DNA of 8,933 bases from Mailhella sp. (lineage in GTDB: Bacteria; Desulfobacterota; Desulfovibrionia; Desulfovibrionales; Desulfovibrionaceae). The stretch lies in the NCBI GenBank assembly GCA_017522745.1, contig JAFWYI010000210.1, positions 1-8,933 of the forward strand. Direction: 5' to 3'. Under the pieces are notes generated by a model. It had not been told where the DNA came from and did not search any database. It worked only from the letters and a program-made list of their open reading frames with translations. The translations under genes and the position numbers were made by a program. Shown here piece by piece: positions 1 through 7,059 of this stretch (position 1 is the first letter of the stretch; each line of letters begins with the position of its first letter).

Positions 1-981
1 CACTACCATCTCGATGATGCAGAACACGATGGAGCCGCCATCCAGCACCGGGATGGGGAAGAGGTTGAGCAGTCCGAGGTTCACGCTGATGAGCGCGGCC
101 AGCAGGAGCAGCGGAACGAGACCCACCTTGGCCTGAGTGCCGAGCATCTGGGCGATCATGATGGGGCCGCCCACGGATTCTGCGGCCACGGAGCCGGTGA
201 TCATCTTCTTCACGCTGGTGAGCGTGATGTCGATCATGTTCCACGTTTGCTTCAGGCCGAGCCAGCAGGATTCCACGAAGCCCTTGTCCTCATAGCGAAC
301 AGCGCCGGAAGCCTGCACGCCGATGAGCCAGGCTATCTCCGTTTCTCCAAAGATATTAGTACGTTCACTGCGAGTGGGCGTCATGGCGAAGTGCATGCTC
401 TGCCCACCGCGTTCCACGGTCACGTCCAGCGTTTTTCCGTCGGAAGCGCCCACGGTCTCGGGTACCTGCGCCCAGCGGTCGATGACCACGCCGTCGATGG
501 CGGTGATCATGTCTCCGGGCTGTATGCCAGCCGCCGCGGCCGCGCTGTTGGGCAGGATGCCGCCGACCTGCGGGAGCGAGACGGCCATGCCCATGCTCAG
601 GGTGAGGCCCCAGTAGATGAGCCACGCCACAAGCAGGTTCATGAGCGGCCCAGCCGCCGCGATGATGAGGCGCTGCCACGCGGGGCGGTTGTTCACCGCC
701 TCTTCCTGCGTGAAACCGAGGCTTTCCACTTCGTCGCTGTACTCGCCCACACCGGCCACGTAGCCGCCGAAGGGCAGCCACGACAGGCGGTATTCGGTCT
801 TGCCGCGCTGGAAGCTGCAAATCTTCGGACCCATGCCGATGGAGAAGGTGATGACGCCTACCTTGAAGGCGCGGAAGGCGATGAAATGCCCGAGTTCATG
901 GATGAAGATGAGACCGCCCAGCACGAGGATGACGGCGAGGGCGGAATCCCAGTAGGAAAAAATGTTCAGTATCGCCTGCAT
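1..981 (-). CDS. rseP: RseP-type site-2 intramembrane zinc metalloprotease (3' end cut by window edge)
   Basis: This is an inner-membrane protease that cuts substrates within the bilayer, such as anti-sigma factors or signal-peptide remnants. 327 residues are visible and the frame is still open at base 1. A hydrophobic helix (about 13-35) carries the zinc motif HELGH at 28-32, followed by LPFGGYV at 69-75. A single PDZ-like domain spans about 136-203 (GIQPGD at 152-157). GGPI lies at 271-274, and the second catalytic element NLFPIPVLDGG is at 306-316, with Asp314 the expected third zinc ligand. There is room for only one PDZ domain, against two in the roughly 450-residue E. coli protein; short single-PDZ forms are common in the family. 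The start ATG lies 6 bases after the dxr stop. Its AGGAG overlaps that stop codon and sits only 3 bases from the ATG, which is short spacing. Translation is probably coupled to dxr. The actual substrate cannot be read from the sequence. Confidence 0.95.
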   Translation of the reverse strand, partial: MQAILNIFSYWDSALAVILVLGGLIFIHELGHFIAFRAFKVGVITFSIGMGPKICSFQRGKTEYRLSWLPFGGYVAGVGEYSDEVESLGFTQEEAVNNRPAWQRLIIAAAGPLMNLLVAWLIYWGLTLSMGMAVSLPQVGGILPNSAAAAAGIQPGDMITAIDGVVIDRWAQVPETVGASDGKTLDVTVERGGQSMHFAMTPTRSERTNIFGETEIAWLIGVQASGAVRYEDKGFVESCWLGLKQTWNMIDITLTSVKKMITGSVAAESVGGPIMIAQMLGTQAKVGLVPLLLLAALISVNLGLLNLFPIPVLDGGSIVFCIIEMVV

Positions 982-987
982 GATCTC

Positions 988-2256
988 CTAGGATGCGGGA
1001 TGCCACGCTTCGGCCTTGGCCCGGGCGGCGGCATCGCGGTTTTCTATTTCTATGAGGGCGGCTTCCACGGAGGCGGCGAGATCGTCCCCGAGCACGACAT
1101 CGGGCAAGGGCGCGGCTTCGTCCACCACAGAGGCGACCAGCGCCGGGATGTCCATGAAGCCTATCTCGCGGGCCAGGAAGCGGGCCACGGCTACTTCGTT
1201 GGCGGCGTTGAGTTCCACCGTGCGCTTCTCAGCAAAGGCCCGGCGGGCCAGATCGAGGCAGGGGAACAGCTCGCGGCGCGGCTCTTCGAAGGTGAGCTGA
1301 CTAGACTTGGCAAGGTCGAGAGCTTTCACTCCGGTGACCTTGTTGTCCAGAAGATAAGGCCACGAGAGGCATCCGGCAATAGGCACGCGCATATCCGGCA
1401 CGGCGAAATGTCCCATCATCGCGCCATCCACGAGTTCCACCAGCGAATGGACGATGGACTGTGGATGCACCACCACCTCGACGTCGTCCACGCTCATCTG
1501 ATAGAGGTGGCAGGCTTCGATGACTTCGAGCCCTTTGTTCATGAGCGTTGCGGAGTCGATGGTGATCTTGGCACCCATGGCCCAGTTGGGGTGGCGCAGG
1601 GCGTCTTCCGGGGTGACGTTGCGGATGAAGTCGGCGTCCTTCGTGCGGAAGGGCCCGCCGGAAGCGGTGAGGACGAGCTTCGCTATCTCGCTTTCTCTGC
1701 GGCCCACCATGCCTTCGAACAGGGCGAAATGTTCGGAGTCCACAGGCAGGATGACAGCACCGGTACGCTCGCACAGGGCGCGGATGAGCGAGCCCGCGAG
1801 TACGAGGGATTCCTTGTTGGCAAGGCAGATGGTCTTGCCAGCGGCGGCCGCGGCGGCAGTAGCTCGCAGGCCGGCGGCACCTACCTGAGCGGAAAGTACC
1901 ATGTCCACCGTGGGCAGAGCGGCGAGTTCGGCGTAGGCGGCCTGCCCGGCGGAGATATACGGTTCGTAGCCCGGGGCCACGTCGTGGAGCAGGGTGCGCA
2001 GGGCTTCGATGCCGCTGGGACCTTCGGCGTCCTGAACGGCGAGGTACGGAGGACGCCACGCGGCGGCCTGTTCGGCAAGGCGCTGGATGTTGCGGCCTGC
2101 GGCGAGGACTTCCACATGGAACTTGCCGGAATCCTTCCAGCTTTCCAGAACACGGAGCGTGCTGCATCCGATGGAGCCGGTACAGCCCATGAGCGCTATG
2201 CGCCGCGGGAAGGGCAGGGCCTCCAGTTCACCGGGGATATGACTGATGTAGTGCAT
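988..2256 (-). CDS. dxr: 1-deoxy-D-xylulose 5-phosphate reductoisomerase
   Basis: This enzyme converts DXP to 2-C-methyl-D-erythritol 4-phosphate with NADPH, the committed step of the MEP isoprenoid pathway in the cytoplasm. The 422-residue product has the N-terminal nucleotide-binding motif GCTGSIG at 24-30 (Cys25 where many members have Ser). It also has ANKESLVLAG at 146-155 and PVDSEH at 171-176, with metal ligands Asp173 and Glu175. SGGPFR lies at 199-204, the active-site loop HPNWAMG at 222-228, and DSATLMNKGLE at 234-244 supplies the third metal ligand, Glu244. It is about 24 residues longer than E. coli Dxr, mostly as an N-terminal extension before the Rossmann motif. The first ATG is 3 bases after the cdsA stop (TAA GTC ATG) with no Shine-Dalgarno sequence, which implies coupling to cdsA. 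The next Met (23) directly abuts the GCTGSIG motif and would delete the first strand, so the upstream start is preferred. Its product feeds the prenyl precursors used by UppS next door. Confidence 0.97.
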   Translation of the reverse strand: MHYISHIPGELEALPFPRRIALMGCTGSIGCSTLRVLESWKDSGKFHVEVLAAGRNIQRLAEQAAAWRPPYLAVQDAEGPSGIEALRTLLHDVAPGYEPYISAGQAAYAELAALPTVDMVLSAQVGAAGLRATAAAAAAGKTICLANKESLVLAGSLIRALCERTGAVILPVDSEHFALFEGMVGRRESEIAKLVLTASGGPFRTKDADFIRNVTPEDALRHPNWAMGAKITIDSATLMNKGLEVIEACHLYQMSVDDVEVVVHPQSIVHSLVELVDGAMMGHFAVPDMRVPIAGCLSWPYLLDNKVTGVKALDLAKSSQLTFEEPRRELFPCLDLARRAFAEKRTVELNAANEVAVARFLAREIGFMDIPALVASVVDEAAPLPDVVLGDDLAASVEAALIEIENRDAAARAKAEAWHPAS

Positions 2257-2259
2257 GAC

Positions 2260-3078
2260 TTAGAAGAAGGGGAAGTAGGCGGAAGCGGCGGCATAGGTGC
2301 CGGCACAGAAGGTGATGCTGTCGAGGCGGTCGAGCACGCCGCCGTGACCGGGGAGCAGGCGGCTGGAATCCTTCACGTTCACGGCGCGCTTCAGGGCGGA
2401 CTCGAAGAAGTCGCCGAGCTGGGCCATCACGCCCATGACGAGGCCGAGGACGGCGAAGCAGGCAATGGGGGCCTTGCCGCAGAAATAGCCGAGGGTGCAG
2501 GAAGCGGCTACAGCGGCCAGCAGACCGACGATGGAGCCTTCGATGCTCTTCTTGGGGCTGACGGAAGGCCAGATCTTGTGAGCGCCGAAGCACACGCCAG
2601 CGAAATAGGCAAACATGTCAGAAACAGCAGGCACAAGAACGATGAGCAGCTGTTCCCAGCAGTTGAAATGGATGGCCGGAGCGAGCAGCACGGGCACGTA
2701 TACGATGCCGCACATCATGACGGCGGCACGGCGCAGAGGGTCGAGCGTCTTTTCGCGGCTCCAGCAGATGAGCGCGTAGAGGGCCGTGATGAGGAAGCAC
2801 ACGCCAACAGCGGGAGCGAGGGGATAGTTCGGCAGGAAGGAGGCCACGGCAACGTATCCGGCACCGAGCAGGAGGCCGAGGATCTTCATGCCCCATCCGC
2901 CGGAAGGCTGGAACATGAACAGGAATTCACCCATGCCGACCACGGCGATGAGCGCCACCAGCGCGGCGATGTACCAGCCGCCCATGACCCGGGCACCGAT
3001 GAGAGCGGCGGCAAGGACGAGGGCCGTAGCGATGCGGGTGACGATACCCGCGGCGCGGAACTTTTCGATAGTGGACAT
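2260..3078 (-). CDS. cdsA: Phosphatidate cytidylyltransferase (CDP-diglyceride synthase)
   Basis: This integral membrane enzyme makes CDP-diacylglycerol from CTP and phosphatidic acid, the branch point for bacterial phospholipids. The 272-residue product is mostly hydrophobic, with several predicted transmembrane segments (about 15-55, 66-105, 117-135, 143-165, 183-222). It ends with the full family signature at 227-253: SALKR, then KD at 236-237, PGHGG at 243-247 and DRLD at 250-253. A second conserved block, SPKKSIEGSIVG, lies at 174-185. I chose the ATG at 3078 because AAAGGA lies 6 bases upstream and the protein then begins with a typical short cytoplasmic lead (MSTIEKF). An in-frame ATG at 3165 would add 29 polar residues, overlap uppS, and lacks family support. 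The gene starts 22 bases after the uppS stop and ends 3 bases before dxr. Confidence 0.96.
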   Translation of the reverse strand: MSTIEKFRAAGIVTRIATALVLAAALIGARVMGGWYIAALVALIAVVGMGEFLFMFQPSGGWGMKILGLLLGAGYVAVASFLPNYPLAPAVGVCFLITALYALICWSREKTLDPLRRAAVMMCGIVYVPVLLAPAIHFNCWEQLLIVLVPAVSDMFAYFAGVCFGAHKIWPSVSPKKSIEGSIVGLLAAVAASCTLGYFCGKAPIACFAVLGLVMGVMAQLGDFFESALKRAVNVKDSSRLLPGHGGVLDRLDSITFCAGTYAAASAYFPFF

Positions 3079-3084
3079 AGGCTT

Positions 3085-3090
3085 TCCTTT
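3085..3090 (-). promoter_or_regulatory. Ribosome binding site of cdsA (decides the start)
   Basis: On the minus strand AAAGGA precedes the ATG at 3078 by 6 bases. This supports that start over the in-frame ATG at 3165, which lies inside uppS. Confidence 0.75.
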
Positions 3091-3100
3091 GAGCCGCGCA

Positions 3101-3808
3101 TCAGCGCAGCTGGTCGTCGGTTTTTCCGAAGCGCCGGGTGCGGGCGGCATAGCTGGCAAGGGCAAGGCGCAGTTCGTGCGGGCCGAAATCCGGCCACAGC
3201 ACAGGGCTGAAATACAGTTCGGCGTAGGCGCTCTGGAAGAGCAGGAAATTGCTCAGGCGTTCTTCGCCGCTGGTGCGGATGATGAGGTCGGGGTCAGGCA
3301 GGGCGGGATCCCAGAGGTAGGAGCGGAACTTTTCTTCCGTCAGTTCCTCGGGGCGCAGACCGTCGGCAAGGGCGCGGCGGCAGGCTTCGAGTATCTCATC
3401 GCGCCCGGCATAGCTGATGGCCAGTGTGAACACCATGGACTTGTTGTCCGCGGTCTTCTTCAGGGCGTAGTCGAGGGCCTGACGCACGGTGAAGGGCAGG
3501 TCGCGCCTGTCGCCGATGAAGTTGAGGCGCACGTCCTGTTCCATGAGTTCGGGCAGTTCCTGCCGGATGAACTGGAGGAAGAGTTCGAAGAGGAAGCCCA
3601 CTTCGGCCTCGGGCCGCTGCCAGTTCTCCTTGGAGAAGGCGTAGACGGTGACATGGCCCACGCCGAGGCTACGACATTCCCGGACCAGAGAGCGTACGGC
3701 ATCCACGCCCGCAAGGTGCCCCTTGGAGCGCGACAGACCGCGCTGGCGGGCCCAGCGGCCGTTGCCATCCATGATGACGGCGATATGCTGCGGCAGATTT
3801 TCTTGCAT
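3101..3808 (-). CDS. uppS: Undecaprenyl diphosphate synthase (cis-prenyltransferase)
   Basis: This enzyme condenses isopentenyl diphosphate units in cis onto farnesyl diphosphate to make undecaprenyl diphosphate. That is the lipid carrier for peptidoglycan, O-antigen and other envelope glycans. The 235-residue product has MDGNGRWA at 13-20 with catalytic Asp14, SKGHLAG at 28-34, YAFSKENW at 56-63 (Asn62, Trp63), and RTSGEERLSNFLL at 178-190, followed by AYAELYF at 194-200. Length and motif order are normal. Small departures from the commonest family sequence are Phe191 (usually Trp) and ISYAGR at 131-136 (usually a NYGGR-type sequence). The ATG is close to the family start, because the conserved core begins at residue 8. 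It has no Shine-Dalgarno sequence; the mRNA just upstream is a pyrimidine tract. The gene lies 156 bases after frr and 22 bases before cdsA. Confidence 0.97.
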   Translation of the reverse strand: MQENLPQHIAVIMDGNGRWARQRGLSRSKGHLAGVDAVRSLVRECRSLGVGHVTVYAFSKENWQRPEAEVGFLFELFLQFIRQELPELMEQDVRLNFIGDRRDLPFTVRQALDYALKKTADNKSMVFTLAISYAGRDEILEACRRALADGLRPEELTEEKFRSYLWDPALPDPDLIIRTSGEERLSNFLLFQSAYAELYFSPVLWPDFGPHELRLALASYAARTRRFGKTDDQLR

Positions 3809-3964
3809 GGTACGGGGAGGGAAGGAGGAGGGCGATACGCGAAAAAAGGAATGAGCCGATGGGGGAACTCCGCAGACAGCCCGGCGGCGAGGCGCACGGC
3901 CCGGGAAAGGGCCCGCCTCTTGGCAAAGGCCGGAACGGCGAACCGCTCCGGCCTCGACACGGAG
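3809..3964 (-). other. frr-uppS intergenic spacer
   Basis: This 156-base spacer is the largest gap inside the downstream half of the cluster. It contains a strong UUCG-capped hairpin near frr, a weaker 5-bp stem at 3898-3913, a T6 run at 3843-3848 on the minus strand, and a C/T-rich tract just before the uppS ATG. I see no convincing promoter or protein gene. The uppS frame is open right back to the frr stop, but it has no ATG, GTG or TTG in that stretch. Confidence 0.6.
3927..3954 (-). terminator. 12-bp hairpin with UUCG tetraloop after frr (partial terminator, attenuator or processing site)
   Basis: On the minus strand AGGCCGGAGCGG pairs with CCGTTCCGGCCT (12 pairs, one of them G-U) around a TTCG loop, beginning 10 bases after the frr stop. 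Only three T residues follow (the last base of the stem and two more) before GCC, so it is a poor intrinsic terminator by the usual U-tract rule. It is more likely to attenuate, stabilise the frr 3' end, or mark a processing point between frr and uppS. Confidence 0.55.
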
Positions 3965-4525
3965 TTAGATCTCCATGATTTCCTTTTCCTTAGCCGCTGC
4001 CTTGACGTCGGCCTTCTTCACGTAGTTGTCGGTGAGCTTCTGCACGTCGTCGGTGGCCTTCTTCAGCTCGTCGGCGGAGATCTCCTTGTCCTTTTCGAGC
4101 TTCTTGAGGGCGTCGTTCACGTCGCGGCGGATATTGCGGATAGCCACCTTGCTGTCTTCGGTGTACTTCTTGCTGACCTTGGTGAGTTCCTTACGGCGTT
4201 CTTCGGTGAGCGGCGGCACGGTGATGCGGATGATGCGGCCGTCGTTCATGGGGGTGAGGCCGAGGTCGGACTTCAGGATGGCCTTTTCCACGAGGGAGAA
4301 AGCGCCCTTGTCCCAGGGCTGGATGGTCACGGTACGGCTATCCGGCACAGCCACGGAAGACAGCTGGCTGATGGGGGTCATGGCACCGTAGTAGTCCACC
4401 TTGATGTTGTCCACGAGGCTGGTGGTGGCGCGGCCGGTGCGGAGTTTGCCGAAGTCGCGATCCAGAGCCACGAGGGCCTTTTCTATACGCTCTTCAGCGT
4501 CGAAGAGCAGGGTTTCGATATCCAT
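3965..4525 (-). CDS. frr: Ribosome recycling factor
   Basis: With EF-G, this factor splits post-termination ribosomes into subunits. The 186-residue product matches the usual 185-residue length. Conserved blocks are LRTGRA at 28-33, the domain II segment with [14 protein letters not shown] (60-73), [18 protein letters not shown] (94-111), and the C-terminal helix motif VAIRNIRRD at 127-135. Helical domain I (about 1-30 and 105-186) and small domain II (about 31-104) are both complete. The start ATG lies 1 base after the pyrH stop (TAG A ATG). Its AGGGAG, 6 bases upstream, lies within the last codons of pyrH, so the two genes are translationally coupled. Confidence 0.98.
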   Translation of the reverse strand: MDIETLLFDAEERIEKALVALDRDFGKLRTGRATTSLVDNIKVDYYGAMTPISQLSSVAVPDSRTVTIQPWDKGAFSLVEKAILKSDLGLTPMNDGRIIRITVPPLTEERRKELTKVSKKYTEDSKVAIRNIRRDVNDALKKLEKDKEISADELKKATDDVQKLTDNYVKKADVKAAAKEKEIMEI

Positions 4526-4526
4526 T

Positions 4527-5243
4527 CTATTCTCCCTTTACAGTGGTGCCCGCGGGCTCGCCGCAGACGACTTTTTTGATATTGCCGCCAAACATGGAAC
4601 ACACGATGACGGGGATATTGTTTTCCTGCGCCAGCGTGATGGCGGTGGCGTCCATGACCTTGAGATGGCGGCGCAGGGTCTCTTCGTAGGAAAGCTCGTC
4701 GAAGCGCACGGCGTCGCTGAATTTCATGGGGTCCCTGTCATACACGCCGTCCACCTTGGTGGCCTTGATGATGGCGTCGCACTTCAGTTCGGAACCACGC
4801 AGAGCTGCGGCGGTGTCCGTAGTGAAGTAGGGATTGCCGGTGCCGGCGGCGCAGATGATGATGCGGCCCTTTTCCATGTGGCGGATGGCACGGCGATAGA
4901 TGTAGGGTTCGCACAGCTCCTGAATCTCGATGGCGGAAAGCACGCGGGTGGGGCAGCCGGTCTTTTCAAGCGCGTCCTGCACGGCCACGGCGTTCATCAC
5001 GGTGGCCAGCATACCCATGTAGTCGGCGCTGGAACGATCCATGCCCTTGGCGGAGGTGGACAGGCCGCGGAAGATATTGCCGCCGCCGATGACCAGTGCC
5101 AGTTCCACGCCCAGAGCTGCTACTTCGGCAATTTCCTTGCAGATGAGCTGCACGGTGGCCGGGTCGATGCCCGTACCTTTTTCGCCTGCCAGAGCTTCGC
5201 CGCTCAGCTTGAGCAGCACACGCTTATACTTGAGTTCGCTCAT
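4527..5243 (-). CDS. pyrH: Uridylate kinase (UMP kinase)
   Basis: This enzyme phosphorylates UMP to UDP with ATP; it is the hexameric bacterial form of the amino acid kinase fold, controlled allosterically by GTP and UTP in studied relatives. The 238-residue product is standard length. It has LLKLSGEAL at 10-18, the UMP/ATP loop [10 protein letters not shown] at 51-60, [16 protein letters not shown] at 134-149, [13 protein letters not shown] at 160-172, and the terminal block [14 protein letters not shown] at 198-211. The ATG sits 2 bases after the glycosyltransferase stop (TGA AG ATG). AAGAGG, 6 bases upstream, lies in the 3' end of that gene. Synthesis therefore probably depends on translation of the glycosyltransferase. 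UDP from this step supplies RNA and the UDP-sugars used in envelope synthesis. Confidence 0.98.
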   Translation of the reverse strand: MSELKYKRVLLKLSGEALAGEKGTGIDPATVQLICKEIAEVAALGVELALVIGGGNIFRGLSTSAKGMDRSSADYMGMLATVMNAVAVQDALEKTGCPTRVLSAIEIQELCEPYIYRRAIRHMEKGRIIICAAGTGNPYFTTDTAAALRGSELKCDAIIKATKVDGVYDRDPMKFSDAVRFDELSYEETLRRHLKVMDATAITLAQENNIPVIVCSMFGGNIKKVVCGEPAGTTVKGE

Positions 5244-5245
5244 CT

Positions 5246-6070
5246 TCAGCCTCTTTTGGATTCGGGGTTCTTGTTTGCCTCGCGAAAGACATGGTCATAG
5301 GGTGCGCCCCAGCTGCCTTCATCGAGCCTGATATATTTGACAAATGTATAGAAGGATCCGTGCAGGGCGTAGATGAAGCCTGCCTTGCCGTCCAGAATGC
5401 CGAGACGCTTGAAATACACAGAGATGAAACGCCACAAGGCGTGGAGCAGAGCCTTGGCAAGACCACCTTTCTTGCCGCGTTTTCTCATGGATTCAGCACC
5501 ACGTTCAGCGTAAATATTGAGCTTTTCTAGCTGATTGTAGAAGTTGGGCCAACTGTAGTGCAGAAGGTCGGCTTCAAGCTGTCCATGTTTGCCTGCGGGA
5601 GTGTAGGTGGGGTGGCCGTTGAGTTCTGCCAGGCGAATAGCCTCGGGACGAAAAAGTCGGAAGAGACGGTCGGGGTAGGCATCGCCGTGTTTGAGGAAGC
5701 GGTCCATGTACCAGGTGGTGCGGCGCACAGAGTAGGCAGTGTTGCCTTCTCTGTTGTCGATAGCTTCGAGAACGGCTTTGCGCAGTTCAAAGGTACAGAC
5801 TTCATCACAGTCGAGGAAGAATATCCATTCAGTGGGGGCGTTTTCAGCCAGCCAGTCTATCCCATATTGGATTTGTTCGAAGTAGCCTTCGAATTTGTGT
5901 TGTATGAAAATGGCACCGCGCTTCTTCGCTATTTCTTCGGTGGCATCCGTACTGAAGGAGTCAACGATGAGCACACGGTCGCAGAATTCGAGCAGTTCGA
6001 GGCAGCGGTCGAGTGTTCTTTCCCCGTTCAACGTGATGATGAGGCCGGTGAGGCGGACGGGTTTTTCCAT
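5246..6070 (-). CDS. Family 2 glycosyltransferase, WaaE/KdtX-like
   Basis: This 274-residue protein has an N-terminal GT-A nucleotide-sugar domain: [16 protein letters not shown] at 10-25, [13 protein letters not shown] at 36-48, and FFLDCDE at 84-90, where Asp87 and Asp89 form the DXD-like metal site. The C-terminal third (about 205-250) has the amphipathic sequence [19 protein letters not shown], typical of WaaE/KdtX proteins that add a sugar to lipopolysaccharide inner-core heptose. A role in core or another envelope glycan is inference; donor and acceptor cannot be read. There is no signal peptide, and it probably acts at the cytoplasmic face. The start ATG has only AAGG at 10 bases. The gene follows an intrinsic terminator and ends 2 bases before pyrH. 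Its base composition looks lower in GC than its neighbours: four 60-base lines I counted gave 45-60%, against 60-63% in pyrH and tsf lines. Confidence 0.88.
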   Translation of the reverse strand: MEKPVRLTGLIITLNGERTLDRCLELLEFCDRVLIVDSFSTDATEEIAKKRGAIFIQHKFEGYFEQIQYGIDWLAENAPTEWIFFLDCDEVCTFELRKAVLEAIDNREGNTAYSVRRTTWYMDRFLKHGDAYPDRLFRLFRPEAIRLAELNGHPTYTPAGKHGQLEADLLHYSWPNFYNQLEKLNIYAERGAESMRKRGKKGGLAKALLHALWRFISVYFKRLGILDGKAGFIYALHGSFYTFVKYIRLDEGSWGAPYDHVFREANKNPESKRG

Positions 6071-6091
6071 GAGCTACGTACCTTCGGGCAT

Positions 6092-6128
6092 AAAAAAAGG
6101 TGGGGACAGTTTCCTCTCCCCACCTTTT
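6092..6128 (-). terminator. Intrinsic terminator after tsf (near-symmetric, could act on both strands)
   Basis: On the minus strand AAAAGGTGGGGA (6128-6117) pairs perfectly with TCCCCACCTTTT (6106-6095) around a 10-base loop. The T run totals seven (6098-6092), four of them inside the stem. It lies about 70 bases after the tsf stop and 21 bases before the glycosyltransferase ATG. The plus strand has the same stem with four T residues at its end, so it may also act in reverse. It should cut transcription between the highly expressed rpsB-tsf pair and the downstream genes. Confidence 0.9.
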
Positions 6129-6131
6129 ATC

Positions 6132-6158
6132 GTGAACTCTTGATGTATTCAAGCTCAC
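6132..6158 (-). repeat. Imperfect stem-loop between tsf and its terminator
   Basis: On the minus strand GTGA and CTTGA pair with TCAAG and TCAC around an ATACA loop, with a small internal loop. It is weaker than its neighbours. The same bases could hold a weak -35-like element, so its role is unclear. Confidence 0.4.
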
Positions 6159-6160
6159 AG

Positions 6161-6185
6161 GCCCGACTTTTCGAGAAAAGTGGGC
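6161..6185 (-). repeat. Hairpin just after the tsf stop
   Basis: On the minus strand GCCC-ACTTTT pairs with AAAAGT-(C bulge)-GGGC around a CTCG loop: ten pairs with one bulge, starting 12 bases after the tsf stop. No T run follows, so it is not a terminator on its own. A 3'-end stabiliser or RNase-processing element for the rpsB-tsf message is plausible. Confidence 0.6.
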
Positions 6186-6197
6186 GCGGAAGCTGAA

Positions 6198-7031
6198 TTA
6201 GGCACCAAGCTGGATGCGCACGAACTTGCTGACGGCGATGTTCAGGCCGGTGGCCTTGGCAGTAGCCTTGAGCAGGTCGTTGATGCTCATCTTGTCGTCG
6301 CGGATGTAAGCCTGGTCCATGAGGCAGACTTCCTTGCAGTACTTGGCCACGGCGCCTTCAGCGATCTGGTCGATGATCTTTTCGGGCTTGCCTTCTTCCA
6401 GAGCCTTCTGGCGGTACACTTCGCGTTCACGTTCGAGAAGAGCGGGATCGAGGCTTTCCTTGCTGAGGGCGATGGGGTTGGCAGCGGCGACCTGCATGGC
6501 CACGTTCTTGGCGAACTCGGCCACTTCGGCGGTGGCGGGCTTGTCGGTGTCCACCACAACGAGGACAGCGAGCTTGCCGTTGGCGTGCACGTAGGTGCCC
6601 ACCACGCCTTCACCGGCAACGCTTTCACGGAAGAAGCGGCCGACGACGGTCTTTTCGCCGGTCACGGCGGTGAGGTCGTTCACGCGATCCTGGAAGACTT
6701 CCACGGATTCGGGAGCCTTTTCAGCGATTTCAGCGGCAACGGACTTGGCGAATTCCTGGAACTTTTCGCCGCGGGCAACGAAGTCGGTTTCGGTCATGAC
6801 TTCCACGATGGTGGAGGTCTTGCCGTCGGCGGCGGGGCAGGAGGCGATCACGCCTTCGGAGGTGGCGCGGTCGGCGCGCTTAGCGGCCTTGGAGAGACCC
6901 TTCTGGCGGAGCCAGTCGAGAGCCTTTTCCACGTCGGCGTCACATTCGGCGAGGGCCTTCTTGCAGTCCATCATGCCGGCGCCGGTCTTGTCGCGCAGTT
7001 CCTTCACCATAGCAGCGGTAATAGCAGCCAT
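6198..7031 (-). CDS. tsf: Elongation factor Ts
   Basis: EF-Ts is the nucleotide exchange factor that releases GDP from EF-Tu. The 277-residue product starts with the UBA-like N-terminal domain (about 1-55, with VKELRDKTGAGMMDCKKAL at 9-27). The core motif that contacts EF-Tu, TETDFVARG, is at 80-88, with the two-part dimerisation core following (about 60-270). Length is close to the E. coli protein. I chose the ATG at 7031 because AAGGAG lies 7 bases upstream and the protein then begins at the usual position. An in-frame ATG at 7094 would add 21 residues that overlap rpsB. The gene starts 28 bases after the rpsB stop, the classic rpsB-tsf pair, and is followed by two hairpins and an intrinsic terminator. 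Confidence 0.98.
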   Translation of the reverse strand: MAAITAAMVKELRDKTGAGMMDCKKALAECDADVEKALDWLRQKGLSKAAKRADRATSEGVIASCPAADGKTSTIVEVMTETDFVARGEKFQEFAKSVAAEIAEKAPESVEVFQDRVNDLTAVTGEKTVVGRFFRESVAGEGVVGTYVHANGKLAVLVVVDTDKPATAEVAEFAKNVAMQVAAANPIALSKESLDPALLEREREVYRQKALEEGKPEKIIDQIAEGAVAKYCKEVCLMDQAYIRDDKMSINDLLKATAKATGLNIAVSKFVRIQLGA

Positions 7032-7059
7032 TGTTATGCTCCTTGCAATAGTAAGGGGT

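Noticed and set aside
365..820. A 151-codon minus-strand frame rich in Arg
   Set aside because: It is an out-of-frame shadow inside rseP, whose own frame carries HELGH, the PDZ domain and the LDG motif.
247..3210. A 987-codon open frame on the plus strand
   Set aside because: It runs antisense across rseP, dxr and cdsA, which have full family motifs. Its translation is a low-complexity His/Gly/Ala/Glu-rich composition typical of a GC-rich shadow frame.
2888..4579. A 563-codon open frame on the plus strand
   Set aside because: It is antisense to cdsA, uppS and frr, with no ribosome binding site or recognisable domain; it is a shadow frame.
6074..6091. A five-codon ATG frame (MPEGT, then TAG) just after the terminator T-run, upstream of the glycosyltransferase
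   Set aside because: It is very short, has no ribosome binding site and starts within the terminator tail; a regulatory leader peptide cannot be supported.
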